This document shows, one piece after another, positions 54,472 through 64,000 of a DNA stretch of 64,000 nucleotides. This stretch comes from Ceratorhiza oryzae-sativae. Lineage: Eukaryota; Basidiomycota; Agaricomycetes; Cantharellales; Ceratobasidiaceae. Every line of letters begins with the position of its first letter. Position 1 is the stretch's first letter. The DNA lies in the NCBI GenBank assembly GCA_030998015.1, contig JARWMV010000237.1, forward strand, positions 496,001 through 560,000, in the 5' to 3' direction. Both the position numbers and the translations under genes were made by a program. A model generated the notes under the pieces. It worked only from the letters and a program-made list of their open reading frames with translations, was not told the origin of the DNA and did no database searches.

Positions 54472-55985
54472 ATGCTGGGCTCAAAAATAGAGGTACTCCC
54501 ACGCAGTTTCGCAGTCATTGGAGCTGGGGGAGCGGCAGGACTCGCAGTAATGAAGGTATTACTAGAAGAATTGAAAGGGAGGTTTGGAGCTGGGGAATAC
54601 GAGCTTGTAGGATTCGAACAACGCGAGGACGTGGGTGGTATTTGGTGAGCTCTGTATTATCAGTTTAATTTGAATCTTTATATAAACCATATTATATCAG
54701 GTTGACTGACCCCTGCCTATCTTCAAAGCCCGAGTACCCTTATTCGCCAATATACGACTTTTTAACCACAAACGTGCCCCACCCAATTATGTATTATCCA
54801 TCCCATCCCGCACCTCCAGAATCACCACTCTTCTCAGATGCTAGCGTGGTGAAAGATTACATGGAAGGCTACGCGCACCGATTTGATCTCATCCAACGAA
54901 TCAAGTTTAATGCTCGTGTCGATTCTGCTATCTGGGATGGCCAGACCAACCAGTGGCGAGTAGCCTATCAGGGGAACGATCTCTCTGCTGTTTCTTATTT
55001 CGATCGCCTCTTTATTGCAAACGGTCATCACCGACACCCATACATACCAGAATTCGCTGGCTTGGACAACTGGGCAACAGAGGATTCCCGCACCCATATT
55101 CATTCTCTTTGGTATCGCAATTCTGAACCCTATCGTGATCGGCATGTACTAGTCATTGGCGGTGGAAGATCCGCGGTTGATATCAGCGAAGAGGTCTCTG
55201 TAGTGGCTAAACGTACTGTTCGCTCTATCCACTCACTCGCCGACGAACAGGACACCCAACTATGGGTCGAACGCGGCCCTATATCTCGTTTCTCCTCTAG
55301 CGGCTTTGTGCACTTTAAAAGTGGGAAAAAGGAATACGTAGATCGAGTCATCTTTGCAACAGGGTACAAATACGACTATTCTTTCCTCCCTCAAATTCCG
55401 AAAGCCGAGCCTTGTCTTGAATCAGACCACCTCTACACATCCGGCTTCCATCTATATCCTCTAGCACTTCATATGTTTCCCCTTAAAGCTGCATTTCCCC
55501 CATCTTCGTGTGCGTTTGTGGGTCTCCCGACAGGTATTCCTGGATTCTTCCTTGTCGAGGCTCAAGCAACCTTAGCCATCCGTCAAATGATGGGTCAAGT
55601 TTCCCTGGACTTTGAACATGAGTTATCTGAAACTCATAAACGAAATGAATGGCTCCGAAATGAGCACAACGGTTCGGCTTTGCGCATGGCTCAAAAGTGG
55701 CACAGGTTTAGGCCAGACACTTCACAACCCTATGACCTGGGCGATTTGATTTGGGAGAAAGCACAAGATTCCCGTCGAGTCCCTAGCTGGCAGCGGGAGT
55801 TGACACCTCATGGGTTGGTCCTGCGAGCCGAGTGGCAGGAGCTAGAAAGATTAGGCTTGAGCAAACATTGGGTTGAGGGAATAGGAAACCAGGATATGGA
55901 ACAATGGGTAAATCTCATGAGGCGTCTTTTGAGGCGGGCCCAGAATAAGGGGCAGAACACTCCGGAAGTTAGAGCTCGATTGTAG
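54472..55985 (+). CDS. Flavin-containing monooxygenase-like protein (FMO2)
   Basis: Exons 54472-54644 and 54701-55985, intron 54645-54700 (GTGAGC...ATCAG, 56 bp), about 485 residues. Start chosen because it makes exon 1 173 bp, as in FMO1; an upstream in-frame Met lies at 54424. FAD motif VIGAGGAAG, NADPH motif VIGGGRSA (last Gly of FMO1 replaced by Ala), VIFATGYKYD. Clearly paralogous to FMO1 along the whole length (NVPHPIM.YPSH, ANGH.RHP, LALHMFPLKA.FPPSS, VEAQATLAIRQMMG). Same strand as FMO1; the two probably were neighbours before the repeats accumulated. Substrate unknown. Confidence 0.87.
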
Positions 55986-56370
55986 ACTCGCCTATAAATA
56001 AAGCCACGGTTTGTTGCATATAACCACATTTTCGCCAGCGTCCACCAAAAGTGTAAGAATTTACTCATTTTTCTAGCTCCTTTCATAAAAACAGATAGTC
56101 ATTGGCTGGAATCCACTCAGGGGTCGGCGCTCGCTAGTGAAGGCCGAGCAAAGGGGCTGGTATTAGCGATCGGCGACCTCGACTCAACTTAAGGCTATGA
56201 GTGAAGGAAGACATTACCCCAGCTCGCCAGACCATTGGTTGTTTCTTATGGGTGGTGGAAAACTTATGGCCTAGGTGTGCGAAAAATGAGAACCACAAGC
56301 TAGCCATGCCGCACATTAGCCACTAGCGCCCATCTACCTAATTACATACTTTGGATTGGCAGGGTGTAGC
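55986..56370. other. Intergenic region downstream of FMO2
   Basis: No gene recognised. Ends where similarity to the right inverted-repeat arm begins. Confidence 0.45.
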
Positions 56371-57093
56371 AGGGCCGGCAAGACGAATAGGCATACACGA
56401 CGTGTTGCGGGCGGCGACAGGTTCGGATCATCCGCGGCGACAAGTACGAGCCCGGCCGCGCGCGCTCGGCCAAAACCCGAATATCTAGCTAGCGCGTGGT
56501 AATGCCGCAAGGTCTAACGATGCTTTTGAGCGCTCACGAGACCCGAAGTAGCACGTGCTACCAGCGCTACTGGGATCTAGTAACCGCGCGAAAGCATCGT
56601 TAGATTTGTGGAGCTATTCCACGCGGGCTAGATATCCGGGGTTTGGCTGAGCGAGCGGCAAAAGGCTAGCTGGCGCCTCGGAGGCGCCGGTCCGACGCGA
56701 CGCGGGAGTGACGAGGACGAGGGCCACGTCGAAGGCGACGAGGTCGAGGTCGACATCAGGCGCCCGCCGCCTCAAACCGTGCTCGTCAAGGTCATGAGGG
56801 AGCTCGAGGACGACTTTGCCCATTACAAAGCGTAAGTGGCTGACGACCCTTCTCGTCGATTCGCCAGGTAAAGCTGACTCCTCGGGGACTCTAGGATATA
56901 CGTCGATCTTGCAGACCAGTACAAGATCATTGGTCCTGCCAACAACGTTGCGAAACGAAATGTTTTGGCCGAGCATCTGAAGGAGGTCATCGATACTCTC
57001 GAAAAGAAAGGCGACCAAATCGCCTCGCTTTACGACCTCCTCCAATTCAACGACAAACCAGTGTCTGGCTCGTCATCCCAGCAACGAGTGTAG
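56371..57093 (+). pseudogene. Duplicated 3' fragment of the Cep57-like gene
   Basis: 56371-56464 corresponds to the HDERTCTTCCGRRR region but carries a TAG and has lost the His and the first Cys of the motif. The 187-bp element sits at 56465-56651. From 56652 the sequence again equals the intact gene: KASWRL/LAGAS region, VLVKVMRELEDDFAHYK, intron 56832-56894, then YVDLADQYKIIG to TAG 57091-57093. No promoter or start, so not expected to make protein. Confidence 0.85.
56465..56651. mobile_element. Palindromic 187-bp element, copy 2
   Basis: Starts CTCGGCCAAAACCCGAATAT and ends with its imperfect inverse. The core taacgatgctttt...aaagcatcgtta is also inverted, so the whole element can fold. 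It interrupts the Cep57 fragment, absent from the intact copy at about 62310. A MITE-like non-autonomous DNA element; no target duplication could be fixed because the site is a CG-rich repeat. Confidence 0.78.
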
Positions 57094-58027
57094 CATCGAT
57101 CTCTTGTCTCGCTCTTTCCTTTCTTGTCGCCTCGGACACTATGCGCGAACTATCTATGTATGCTCCCTGCTCCGTCCCCATCCGCCCAACGAACTTGCTA
57201 TCATATTTACTTTTTTCTCCCTTTTGGTTTTCACTTTTGTATCTGCTCTCCATGGTAAAAGTGTCCGGATGGGTGGTGTATATAGTTGAATATCCTCGTT
57301 GGCTCACATGCAATCCAAACCCATTTTCGCTGATCCGCGCATTGTCGTGCAAGAGGGAGATGTAAATGCATGCAGTTCAATTTAAACTTTGATGAACGAT
57401 CGTCAGCCAAGCAACTCGGTGGCTGAGGTTGAATTTCGATACCGCTCACATCAACTTTTGCTCCACCACTGGTGAAGAAATAGCTGCAAGAGAGGTATAA
57501 AGCTACGCGTGTACCCAGCATACTTAGTACTGACTCTTGCGGCCGGCGCTCTTGCACACTCTAGGGAGTGTACGTATAAACGTAGATTGCATCACTGCGT
57601 GCGCATACACATATATTATGGCTTGCGGTTAGTCAACCGGTAAGAGTATGGGGGACGCCAACGTGACCAGCCATCTCGAGCATGGTCCGCTGGGTCGAGG
57701 TGGGACCCAACCGACACGTCGATAGATGCGCATCCAAAGACGCGGCAAACGGTGGGTGGGACGAAAAGACGCGTCGGGCGGCGTCAGGAGTAAACGGGTG
57801 CGGGTGCCTAGACGCTTGGCACGGACCTGCGAATTCAGCGCTTATAAAAGCGCCAGGCTCATCCCGAGGTTAGCGTACATCGTGCAGCCCCGCCGGTTGT
57901 GGTGCGCGACTCCACCCATTGCAGAAAGCTCCATTTAGATAAACCCATTGTATTGACTGGATGCACAACGAAATATTACATGAGGCATGCGCATACATCC
58001 AGTTGATTCCCCTCCGAGCAGCCCCGC
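57094..58027. other. Intergenic region of the left arm
   Basis: Mirrors 60937-61870 with about 1% differences. Frames of 60-108 codons exist in both arms but have no recognisable motif and run on both strands. Expected to hold the 3' ends of the Cep57 fragment and the secreted gene. Confidence 0.5.
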
Positions 58028-58746
58028 TCACGCCTGGGTGCAACGGAACGTGCTCACAGCGTCGTTCATCCCGAAGTTATCAAGGTTCTTGATACCCGGG
58101 TTGACGATATCGGTTATCTTCTGACCGCTGCAGCCCGATTCGCTGAGCACAAAAACCAACGGTCAGAGAGGGTCGGTAGCACGACAAAGGCAGACGTACC
58201 GATAGATGCTGCACTTCAGGCCCGGGTCGGGTCCGAAGCTCGACATGATGTCGTTCCACTCCGGGCTGAGGTTGACACACTGTTCAGCGCTGCAGAGAGA
58301 AAGAAAAGCCAAAGTCAGATAGGATGAGCAACAGCATCGAGTCGGCGTCGCACTCACCCAAAGCCCCTCATGTACGTCTACAATTCAAACACAAACGCTT
58401 GATGTCAGTATGCTTATCGTTCACCGAAATCGAGGGGCAGTGGAACTTACGCAGGGCTCCCAAAAGTTGACGTTGTCGCAGAAGTACACGCCGCCGTTGA
58501 GGGCGCGCTTCTGTATTCAGGTAATCAGTAACGACCTGCTGCACGAGGCACGAGACATGATCTACTTACGCCTAGGGCAGGCTCGAGCGCATTCGACGGG
58601 TCCATCTCGGCGGGGGTGACGACCTTGCCGTCCCAGCCGTACTGGTCCTTCCAGTCAGAGCGAGAGGCCAAGCCTGCGGGCGAGGCGTCGACGCCGACAG
58701 CGAAGAGAGCGGTGAGGGCAGCGAGAGCAAGCTTGATAGTGAACAT
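58028..58746 (-). CDS. Small secreted cysteine-rich protein, left copy
   Basis: Exons (minus) 58746-58570, 58510-58451, 58377-58358, 58289-58200, 58142-58028; 153 residues. Introns are GT-AG, 59, 73, 68 and 57 bp. N-terminal signal peptide with hydrophobic core ALAALTALFAVGVDA and cleavage probably near DASPA. Mature part has six Cys. GGVYFCDNVNF, CSIYRESGCSG and FGMNDAVSTFRC resemble a beta/gamma-crystallin Greek-key pattern, which is inference. Protein identical to the right copy; one synonymous difference was seen (CCG/CCA). Transcribed away from the right copy; TATA-like tttatata at 58850-58857. Confidence 0.85.
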
Positions 58747-60216
58747 AGTGAAAGTGGAAGAGCGAGGTAAAGCGAGAAATTGGATAGGAGATAGTTTGCT
58801 AGAAGTGAAAGACTGTAGAGCCTGGTGGTTTGGCGACGACAGGCTACCGTTTATATACCGGCCAACGCTCTGCAACACAAACAGGTCGCACACATGTCTG
58901 CCCCGAATCGTAATTTTCGTCCGGGGCGCTTGTTCTATGATCCGCCTCGCCCTCACCGAGAGAAGCTGTATTCAAATGTGAACTCGGCCGGTCTCGAACG
59001 GGTTTTCCGGGTCGTTTAAGGTACAATAGACATAGGATACCTGATATGTATCGATCACGTACGAAGGTGACTGGTACCAGTGACTGCGTGGCCATAGCAT
59101 GTGGTAGGTGAGTCTCGGAATGTTTCAGAACCTAAGCCCACGGGCCAAGAGACGCCCCCCGAAGTCGGACGCGTGATCAGCCAGCGCAAACAACAATATT
59201 CGTCTCGGCCAAAACCTGATTCTCCAACCCGACCACAGGGCGCCATCCTCGCTATCGCGACGTGGCCGAGGACTCTATAACGAAATAAAAAGAACAAAGA
59301 ACCTGAAGTTCCAGAAACTAGGCACAAGCGAAAGTATTTTGCATCATAAGCGCTGAAGAAATGTGCTGCAGAAGCGATTTCTCGGCCAGAAGCAAGAAGA
59401 TCAAATGGTTGGCTGTGTCCGATTGTTTATGGAATCAGATTTTGGATATCAGGAGACTATGGCTGAAGCAAGAAAATGTTTGCGAGATACACAATAGCAT
59501 ACATCGGATTCAGGTGAGCCGTGTCTCTTGTGAGGTGTTGGAAACATAATAAAATCGGTGTGGGCCTCGCGAAATATAGGACAATGACACTGCATAACCC
59601 CAAGTGTCCAACTATGTTTCGAGCGGCCGTCGCTTTTTGTAACTCTCTATGGAAACTTGGCTTGACATAGACTACCGGGCGCTACCAGGGTCCTCGGCCA
59701 TGTCACGATGGCGAGGATGGCGTCCGGCGGCCGGGCTGGCAAATCAGGTTTTGGCCGAGACGAATATTGTTGTTTGCGCTGGCTGATCACGCGTCCGACT
59801 TCGGGGGGCGTCTCTTGGCCCGTGGGCTTAGGTTCTGAAACATTCCGAGACTCACCTACCACATGCCATGGCCACGCAGTCACCGGTACCAGTCACCTTC
59901 GTACGTGATCGATACATATCAGGTATCCTATGTCTATTGTACCTTAAACGACCCGGAAAACCCGTTCGAGACCGGCCGAGTTCACATTTGAATACAGCTT
60001 CTCTCGGTGAGGGCGAGGCGGATCATAGAACAAGCGCCCCGGACGAAAATTACGATTCGGGGCAGACATGTGTGCGACCTGTTTGTGTTGCAGAGCGTTG
60101 GCCGGTATATAAACGGTAGCCTGCCGTCGCCAAACCACCAGGCTCTACAGTCTTTCACTTCTAGCAAACTATCTCCTATCCAATTTCTCGCTTTACCTCG
60201 CTCTTCCACTTTCACT
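58747..60216. promoter_or_regulatory. Bidirectional upstream region and inverted-repeat spacer
   Basis: Mirror-image promoters of the two secreted genes surround a unique spacer of about 0.4 kb (59279-59686). TATA boxes lie about 104 bp upstream of each ATG (58850-58857 and 60106-60113). The motif CTCGGCCAAAACC, also the end of the 187-bp element, occurs near 59214 and, inverted, near 59745. No gene seen in the spacer. Confidence 0.6.
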
Positions 60217-60936
60217 ATGTTCACTATCAAGCTTGCTCTCGCTGCCCTCACCGCTCTCTTCGCTGTCGGCGTCGACGCCTCGCCCGCAGGCTTGGCCTCT
60301 CGCTCTGACTGGAAGGACCAGTACGGCTGGGACGGCAAGGTCGTCACCCCCGCCGAGATGGACCCGTCGAATGCGCTCGAGCCTGCCCTAGGCGTAAGTA
60401 GATCATGTCTCGTGCCTCGCGCGGCAGGTCTTTACTGATTACCCGAATACAGAAGCGCGCCCTCAACGGCGGCGTGTACTTCTGCGACAACGTCAACTTT
60501 TGGGAGCCTTGCGTAAGTTCCGCCATGTTTCGGGTTCGGCGAGTGATAAGCATACTCACATCGAGACTTTGTGTTTGAATTGTAGACGTACATGAGGGGC
60601 TTTGGGTGAGTGCGACGCCGACTCGATGCTGTTGCTCATCCTATCTGACTCTTTGGCTTTTCTTTCTCTCTGCAGCGCTGAACAGTGTGTCAACCTCAGC
60701 CCGGAGTGGAACGACATCATGTCGAGCTTCGGACCCGACCCAGGCCTGAAGTGCAGCATCTATCGGTACGTCTGCTTTCGTCGTGCCACGGCCCTTTCTG
60801 ACCGTCGGCTTTTGTGCTCAGCGAATCGGGCTGCAGCGGTCAGAAGATAACCGATATCGTCAACCCGGGTATCAAGAACCTTGATAACTTCGGGATGAAC
60901 GACGCTGTGAGCACGTTCCGTTGCACCCAGGCGTGA
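60217..60936 (+). CDS. Small secreted cysteine-rich protein, right copy
   Basis: Exons 60217-60393, 60453-60512, 60586-60605, 60676-60765, 60822-60936; CDS 462 bp, 153 residues. Introns 59, 73, 70 and 56 bp, all GT-AG, the frame closing exactly. Signal peptide, six Cys in the mature chain (YFC, EPC, EQC, LKC, SGC, FRC), a possible dibasic-type site KR at the start of exon 2 (residues 60-61). Fold suggestion beta/gamma-crystallin-like, by motif spacing only. Introns 2 and 4 differ strongly from the left copy. TATA at 60106-60113. Confidence 0.87.
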
Positions 60937-61870
60937 GCGGGGCTGCTCGGAGGGGAATCAACTGGATGTATGCGCATGCCTCATGTAATATTTCGTTGTG
61001 CATCCAGTCAATACAATGGGTTTATCTAAATGGAGCTTTCTGCAATGGGTGGAGTCGCGCACCACAACCGGCGGGGCTGCACGATGTACACTAACCTCGG
61101 GATGAGCCTGGCGCTTTTATAAGCGCTGAATTCGCAGGTCCGTGCCAAGCGTCTAGGCACCCGCACCCGTTTACTCCTGACGCCGCCCGACGCGTCTTTT
61201 CGTCCCACCCACCATTCGCCGTGTCTTTGGATGCGCATCTATCGACGTGTCGGTTGGGTCCCACCTCGACCCAGCGGACCATGCTCGAGATGGCTGGTCA
61301 CGTTGGCGTCCCCCATACTCTTACCGGTTGACTAACCGCAAGCCATAATATATGTGTATGCGCACGCAGTGATGCAATCTACGTTTATACGTACACTCCC
61401 TAGAGTGTGCAAGAGCGCCGGCCGCAAGAGTCAGTACTAAGTATGCTGGGTACACGCGTAGCTTTATACCTCTCTTGCAGCTATTTCTTCACCCGTGGAG
61501 GAGCAAAAGTTGATGTGAGCGGTATCGAAATTCAACCTCAGCCACTGAGTTGCTTGGCTGACAATCGTTCATCAAAGTTTAAATTGAACTGCATGCATTT
61601 ACATCTCCCTCTTGCACGACAATGCGCGGATCAGCGAAAATGGGTTTGGATTGCATGTGAGCCAACGAGGATATTCAACTATATACACCACCCATCCGGA
61701 CACTTTTACCATGGAGAGCAGATACAAAAGTGAAAACCAAAAGGGAGAAAAAAGTAAATATGATAACAAGTTTGTCGGGCGGATGGGGACGGAGCAGGGA
61801 GCATACATAGATAGTTCGCGCATAGTGTCCGAGGCGACAAGAAAGCAAAGAGCGAGACAAGAGATCGATG
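60937..61870. other. Intergenic region of the right arm
   Basis: Mirror of 57094-58027. Lies between the convergent secreted gene and the Cep57-like gene. No gene supported. Confidence 0.5.
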
Positions 61871-64000
61871 CTACACTCGTTGCTGGGATGACGAGCCAGA
61901 CACTGGTTTGTCGTTGAATTGGAGGAGGTCGTAAAGCGAGGCGATTTGGTCGCCTTTCTTTTCGAGAGTATCGATGACCTCCTTCAGATGCTCGGCCAAA
62001 ACATTTCGTTTCGCAACGTTGTTGGCAGGACCAATGATCTTGTACTGGTCTGCAAGATCGACGTATATCCTAGAGTCCCCGAGGAGTCAGCTTTACCTGG
62101 CGAATCGACGAGAAGGGTCGTCAGCCACTTACGCTTTGTAATGGGCAAAGTCGTCCTCGAGCTCCCTCATGACCTTGACGAGCACGGTTTGAGGCGGCGG
62201 GCGCCTGATGTCGACCTCGACCTCGTCGCCTTCGACGTAGCCCTCGTCCTCGTCACTCCCGCGTCGCGTCGGACCGGCGCCTCCGAGGCGCCAGCTAGCC
62301 TTTTGCCGCTCGCGCGCGCGCTCGGGCTCGTACTTGTCGTCGCGGACGATCCGAACCCGTCGTCGTCCGCAACAAGTCGTGCATGTCCGTTCGTCGTGGT
62401 CGGGCACTGAGAAGAAAAGCTGCTCAAGTTTAGTTCCACGGATACGAGGGAAAGCGGGCGAATCCGGCGCAAGCTGAGCCGGTTGGCGTCGTTGAGGCGA
62501 GGGGGAGCCGGGTTGCTCGGGAATCGGCGCCTCTTTCTGATACGGAGGCGTCCTTTGTTCGGGCGGCGGCGACGGACGCCTCTCCACGGGCGATTGACGA
62601 GAGGTCGATGGACGGGTTGGGTTCGGTAGAGGTCGAGGAACAGGGGCAGGAGAGGACTCCACAGAGCGGCGCACGAGCGGTGAGCCCGCTCGTGCTCTGT
62701 TGGTAACAGGCGTGCTTGATCTTGAGGGAATTGCTTGCAAATCCTACGGCCTGTGGTTAGCTTGAAGTGATTTAGAGAAAAAATGATTATCATACTCGGG
62801 ATGTTGACCTTCCCAAGCTCCTGACTGATGATTGGCTCCGCTCGAGCTCGGGTGTCATGTCATCCGACGGAGGAGGCTACCAAAACCACTTAGTCCCCCA
62901 TCATCTCACCAAAAAACACCAAGACTCACGTCCACAAACCGCAGAGTCCTGCTGACGCTTCCGAGCGTCGCACGATCTGTCCTTGGACGCCCGCTTTCAT
63001 CACCGCCTAGCTCGGTAACACTCAACACAGACCGGTCTTGCTCCATCTCCGTCTCTGGGATCTCATCCTCATCTTCCTCGGCGACCGCGCTGAGTTCGAT
63101 CATGCCGACCCGGCCAACGATCATGCTCCCCGCGCCTTCGAAATCGCTCTGGCTTCCACTGGCTTGAAGGCTTCCCGCCTCGCGAGTCTGACGACGTTCG
63201 CGCAAGCCTTCCTCAACCACGCCTCGAAGTTTCTCGCACTCAGCGGCGAGACGCTCAACCTCAGCAGTGATGGCGGCCACTTCGGCAGTCTTGGCTTCAA
63301 GATCAGCAGCATCTCGTTCGTGCATCGAGCGCAAGTCCTCAATCGTGCGTTGATGTTCTTCGACCTCGGAGGTCATACGAGCGAGATGAGACTGAAGCGT
63401 AGTGACTAGCGCTTCCAATGCTATCAAAGGTAAAACTTCAGCTTATGGAGTATATCAAGATTGGCTCGTTGGACCCACCCTTCTTTTCCTCAACAACCTC
63501 TCTATAACGAGCCTCCCACTCAGAGGTCGCAGCCTCAGCCTGACGTATCCTTCGATCCCACTCGGCCCTGTCATTCGCGGCTTGCTTCTCACCAGCTCGG
63601 GTGCGCTCCACGTCCTGGATATTCGCCCGTGTGCGCTCGCGCTCGACCTCCGCTTTGCAGTGCTCAAGTTCCATCTCTAGCTCGCGCACTCGGCGTCGGG
63701 CTGTGCCATTTTCGCGTTCCAGGTCTCGAAGTCGCTCGGAGAGCTGCTCGAGTTGAGCATTGGTTATCGTACCTAAAAACATTGATAAGTATCCGGTTAC
63801 AACTAGGACTAAACAAATCCTTACGATCAGCGTCGAGACCCTCTGAGGGCATGCCAACTTGAGCATCGCGGTACCGAATATTTGCTTTGGAAGGAGACTC
63901 GACGGCGGCCGTAAGACCCGTAACGTCTGGGAGATGGATGCTCAACCCTGCAAGGACACGATTCTTTGGTTCACTAGCAGGCGCCCGCGGGAACGAACCT
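61871..64000 (-). CDS. Cep57/Ppc89-like centrosome (spindle pole body) protein, 5' end outside
   Basis: Exons (minus) 63947-63825, 63772-63479, 63420-62930, 62876-62796, 62743-62133, 62069-61871. Introns are 52, 58, 53, 52 and 63 bp. The visible coding sequence is 1799 nt and closes exactly in frame (598 codons plus stop). A further 51-bp intron probably occupies 63948-63998. Domains: LPDVTGLTAAV near the start; a long coiled coil (AQLEQLSERLRDLERENG through HQRTIEDLRSMHE); a Ser/Pro-rich linker; DHDERTCTTCCGRRR; and a conserved C-terminal block (LVKVMRELEDDFAHYK, YVDLADQYKIIG, NVAKRNVLAEHLKEVI, QIASLYDLLQF). That block is what I know from Cep57 microtubule-binding-domain proteins, which bind microtubules at centrosomes or spindle pole bodies. 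Family assignment from memory. Confidence 0.8.

Larger units (their letters stand above)
56371..59278 (+). repeat. Left arm of a large inverted duplication
   Basis: Reverse complement of about 59687-62400. Matching landmarks sum to a constant (57093 with 61871, 58028 with 60936, both 118964). It contains a 3' fragment of the Cep57-like gene and a copy of the secreted protein gene. Identity is very high from 56652 to about 59200, lower left of the palindromic element, in introns 2 and 4 of the secreted gene, and in the last 60 bp near the spacer. Confidence 0.93.
59687..62400 (-). repeat. Right arm of the large inverted duplication
   Basis: Contains the second secreted protein gene and the 3' end of the intact Cep57-like gene. 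This arm is probably the original, since the Cep57-like gene continues past it to the right while the left copy is truncated. Confidence 0.92.

Noticed and set aside
57231..57557. Frame of 108 codons present in both inverted-repeat arms (also 61407-61733) as a possible gene
   Set aside because: No motif or start context, overlaps frames on the other strand, and its conservation only reflects the near-identity of the arms.
57682..57873. Frames of 63-70 codons in both arms (also 61026-61282)
   Set aside because: Overlapping in several frames in GC-rich DNA; no domain or splice evidence.
1..64000. tRNA, rRNA or CRISPR features
   Set aside because: No cloverleaf, rRNA block or regular spaced repeat array was recognised by eye; a tRNAscan or Infernal run would be needed to exclude small RNA genes.

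Overview
This is a eukaryotic, almost certainly fungal window. The host genes carry short GT-AG introns of about 52-73 bp, and the repeats are fungal-type LTR retrotransposons (Ty1/copia and chromodomain-bearing Ty3/gypsy) and Tc1-like DNA transposons. Intron style and element mix suggest a basidiomycete, perhaps a Rhizoctonia/Ceratobasidium-like agaricomycete; that placement is inference.

Layout. 1-5627: the 3' part of a host gene resembling NFKBIL1, split inside an exon by an intact copia element (60-5031) with identical LTRs. 6508-8031: a flavin-containing monooxygenase (FMO1). 8571-9215: a Tc1-related foldback element. 9243-32251: a nested stack. An old minus-strand gypsy element (GyA1) contains a plus-strand element (GyB, 12024-24582), which contains a minus-strand element (GyC, 17062-23361). 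GyA1 also holds solo LTRs at 24791-25888 (itself split by another at 25281-25836), 27357-28025 and 30379-30904, and a Tc1 element (28613-30237). Most joins are proved by 5-bp target duplications. 33382-40327: GyA3, minus strand, with intact gag and pol. 40328-45941: remnants of several gypsy elements and an unknown protein remnant. 45947-52886: GyA4, plus strand, broken. 53225-53938: a 187-bp palindromic element split by a solo LTR. 54472-55985: FMO2, paralogous to FMO1. 56371-62400: a large inverted duplication with a spacer of about 0.4 kb. It holds two head-to-head copies of a small secreted cysteine-rich protein gene and two copies of the 3' end of a Cep57/Ppc89-like centrosome gene. The full Cep57-like gene runs off the right edge.

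Main points of interest. (1) The GyA family has a leader of about 1.3 kb between the 5' LTR and gag with conserved protein blocks, including a CCHC knuckle and a Cys-pair motif; several blocks are still recognisable in the diverged GyA1. (2) In four LTR types the primer-binding site is complementary to a sequence 33-34 bp downstream of the LTR TATA box, the signature of Tf1-like self-priming. (3) In the copia element the primer-binding site matches the initiator tRNA-Met anticodon loop and contains the polyprotein ATG. (4) Most nonsense mutations in the gypsy elements are CGA to TGA, and LTR differences are mostly CpG transitions, so decay by cytosine deamination dominates from about 9 to 54 kb. 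(5) The inverted-repeat arms are nearly identical in exons and flanks but differ by about 15-22% in two introns, which suggests patchy gene conversion.

All coordinates and alignments were read by eye. Percent values are hand counts.
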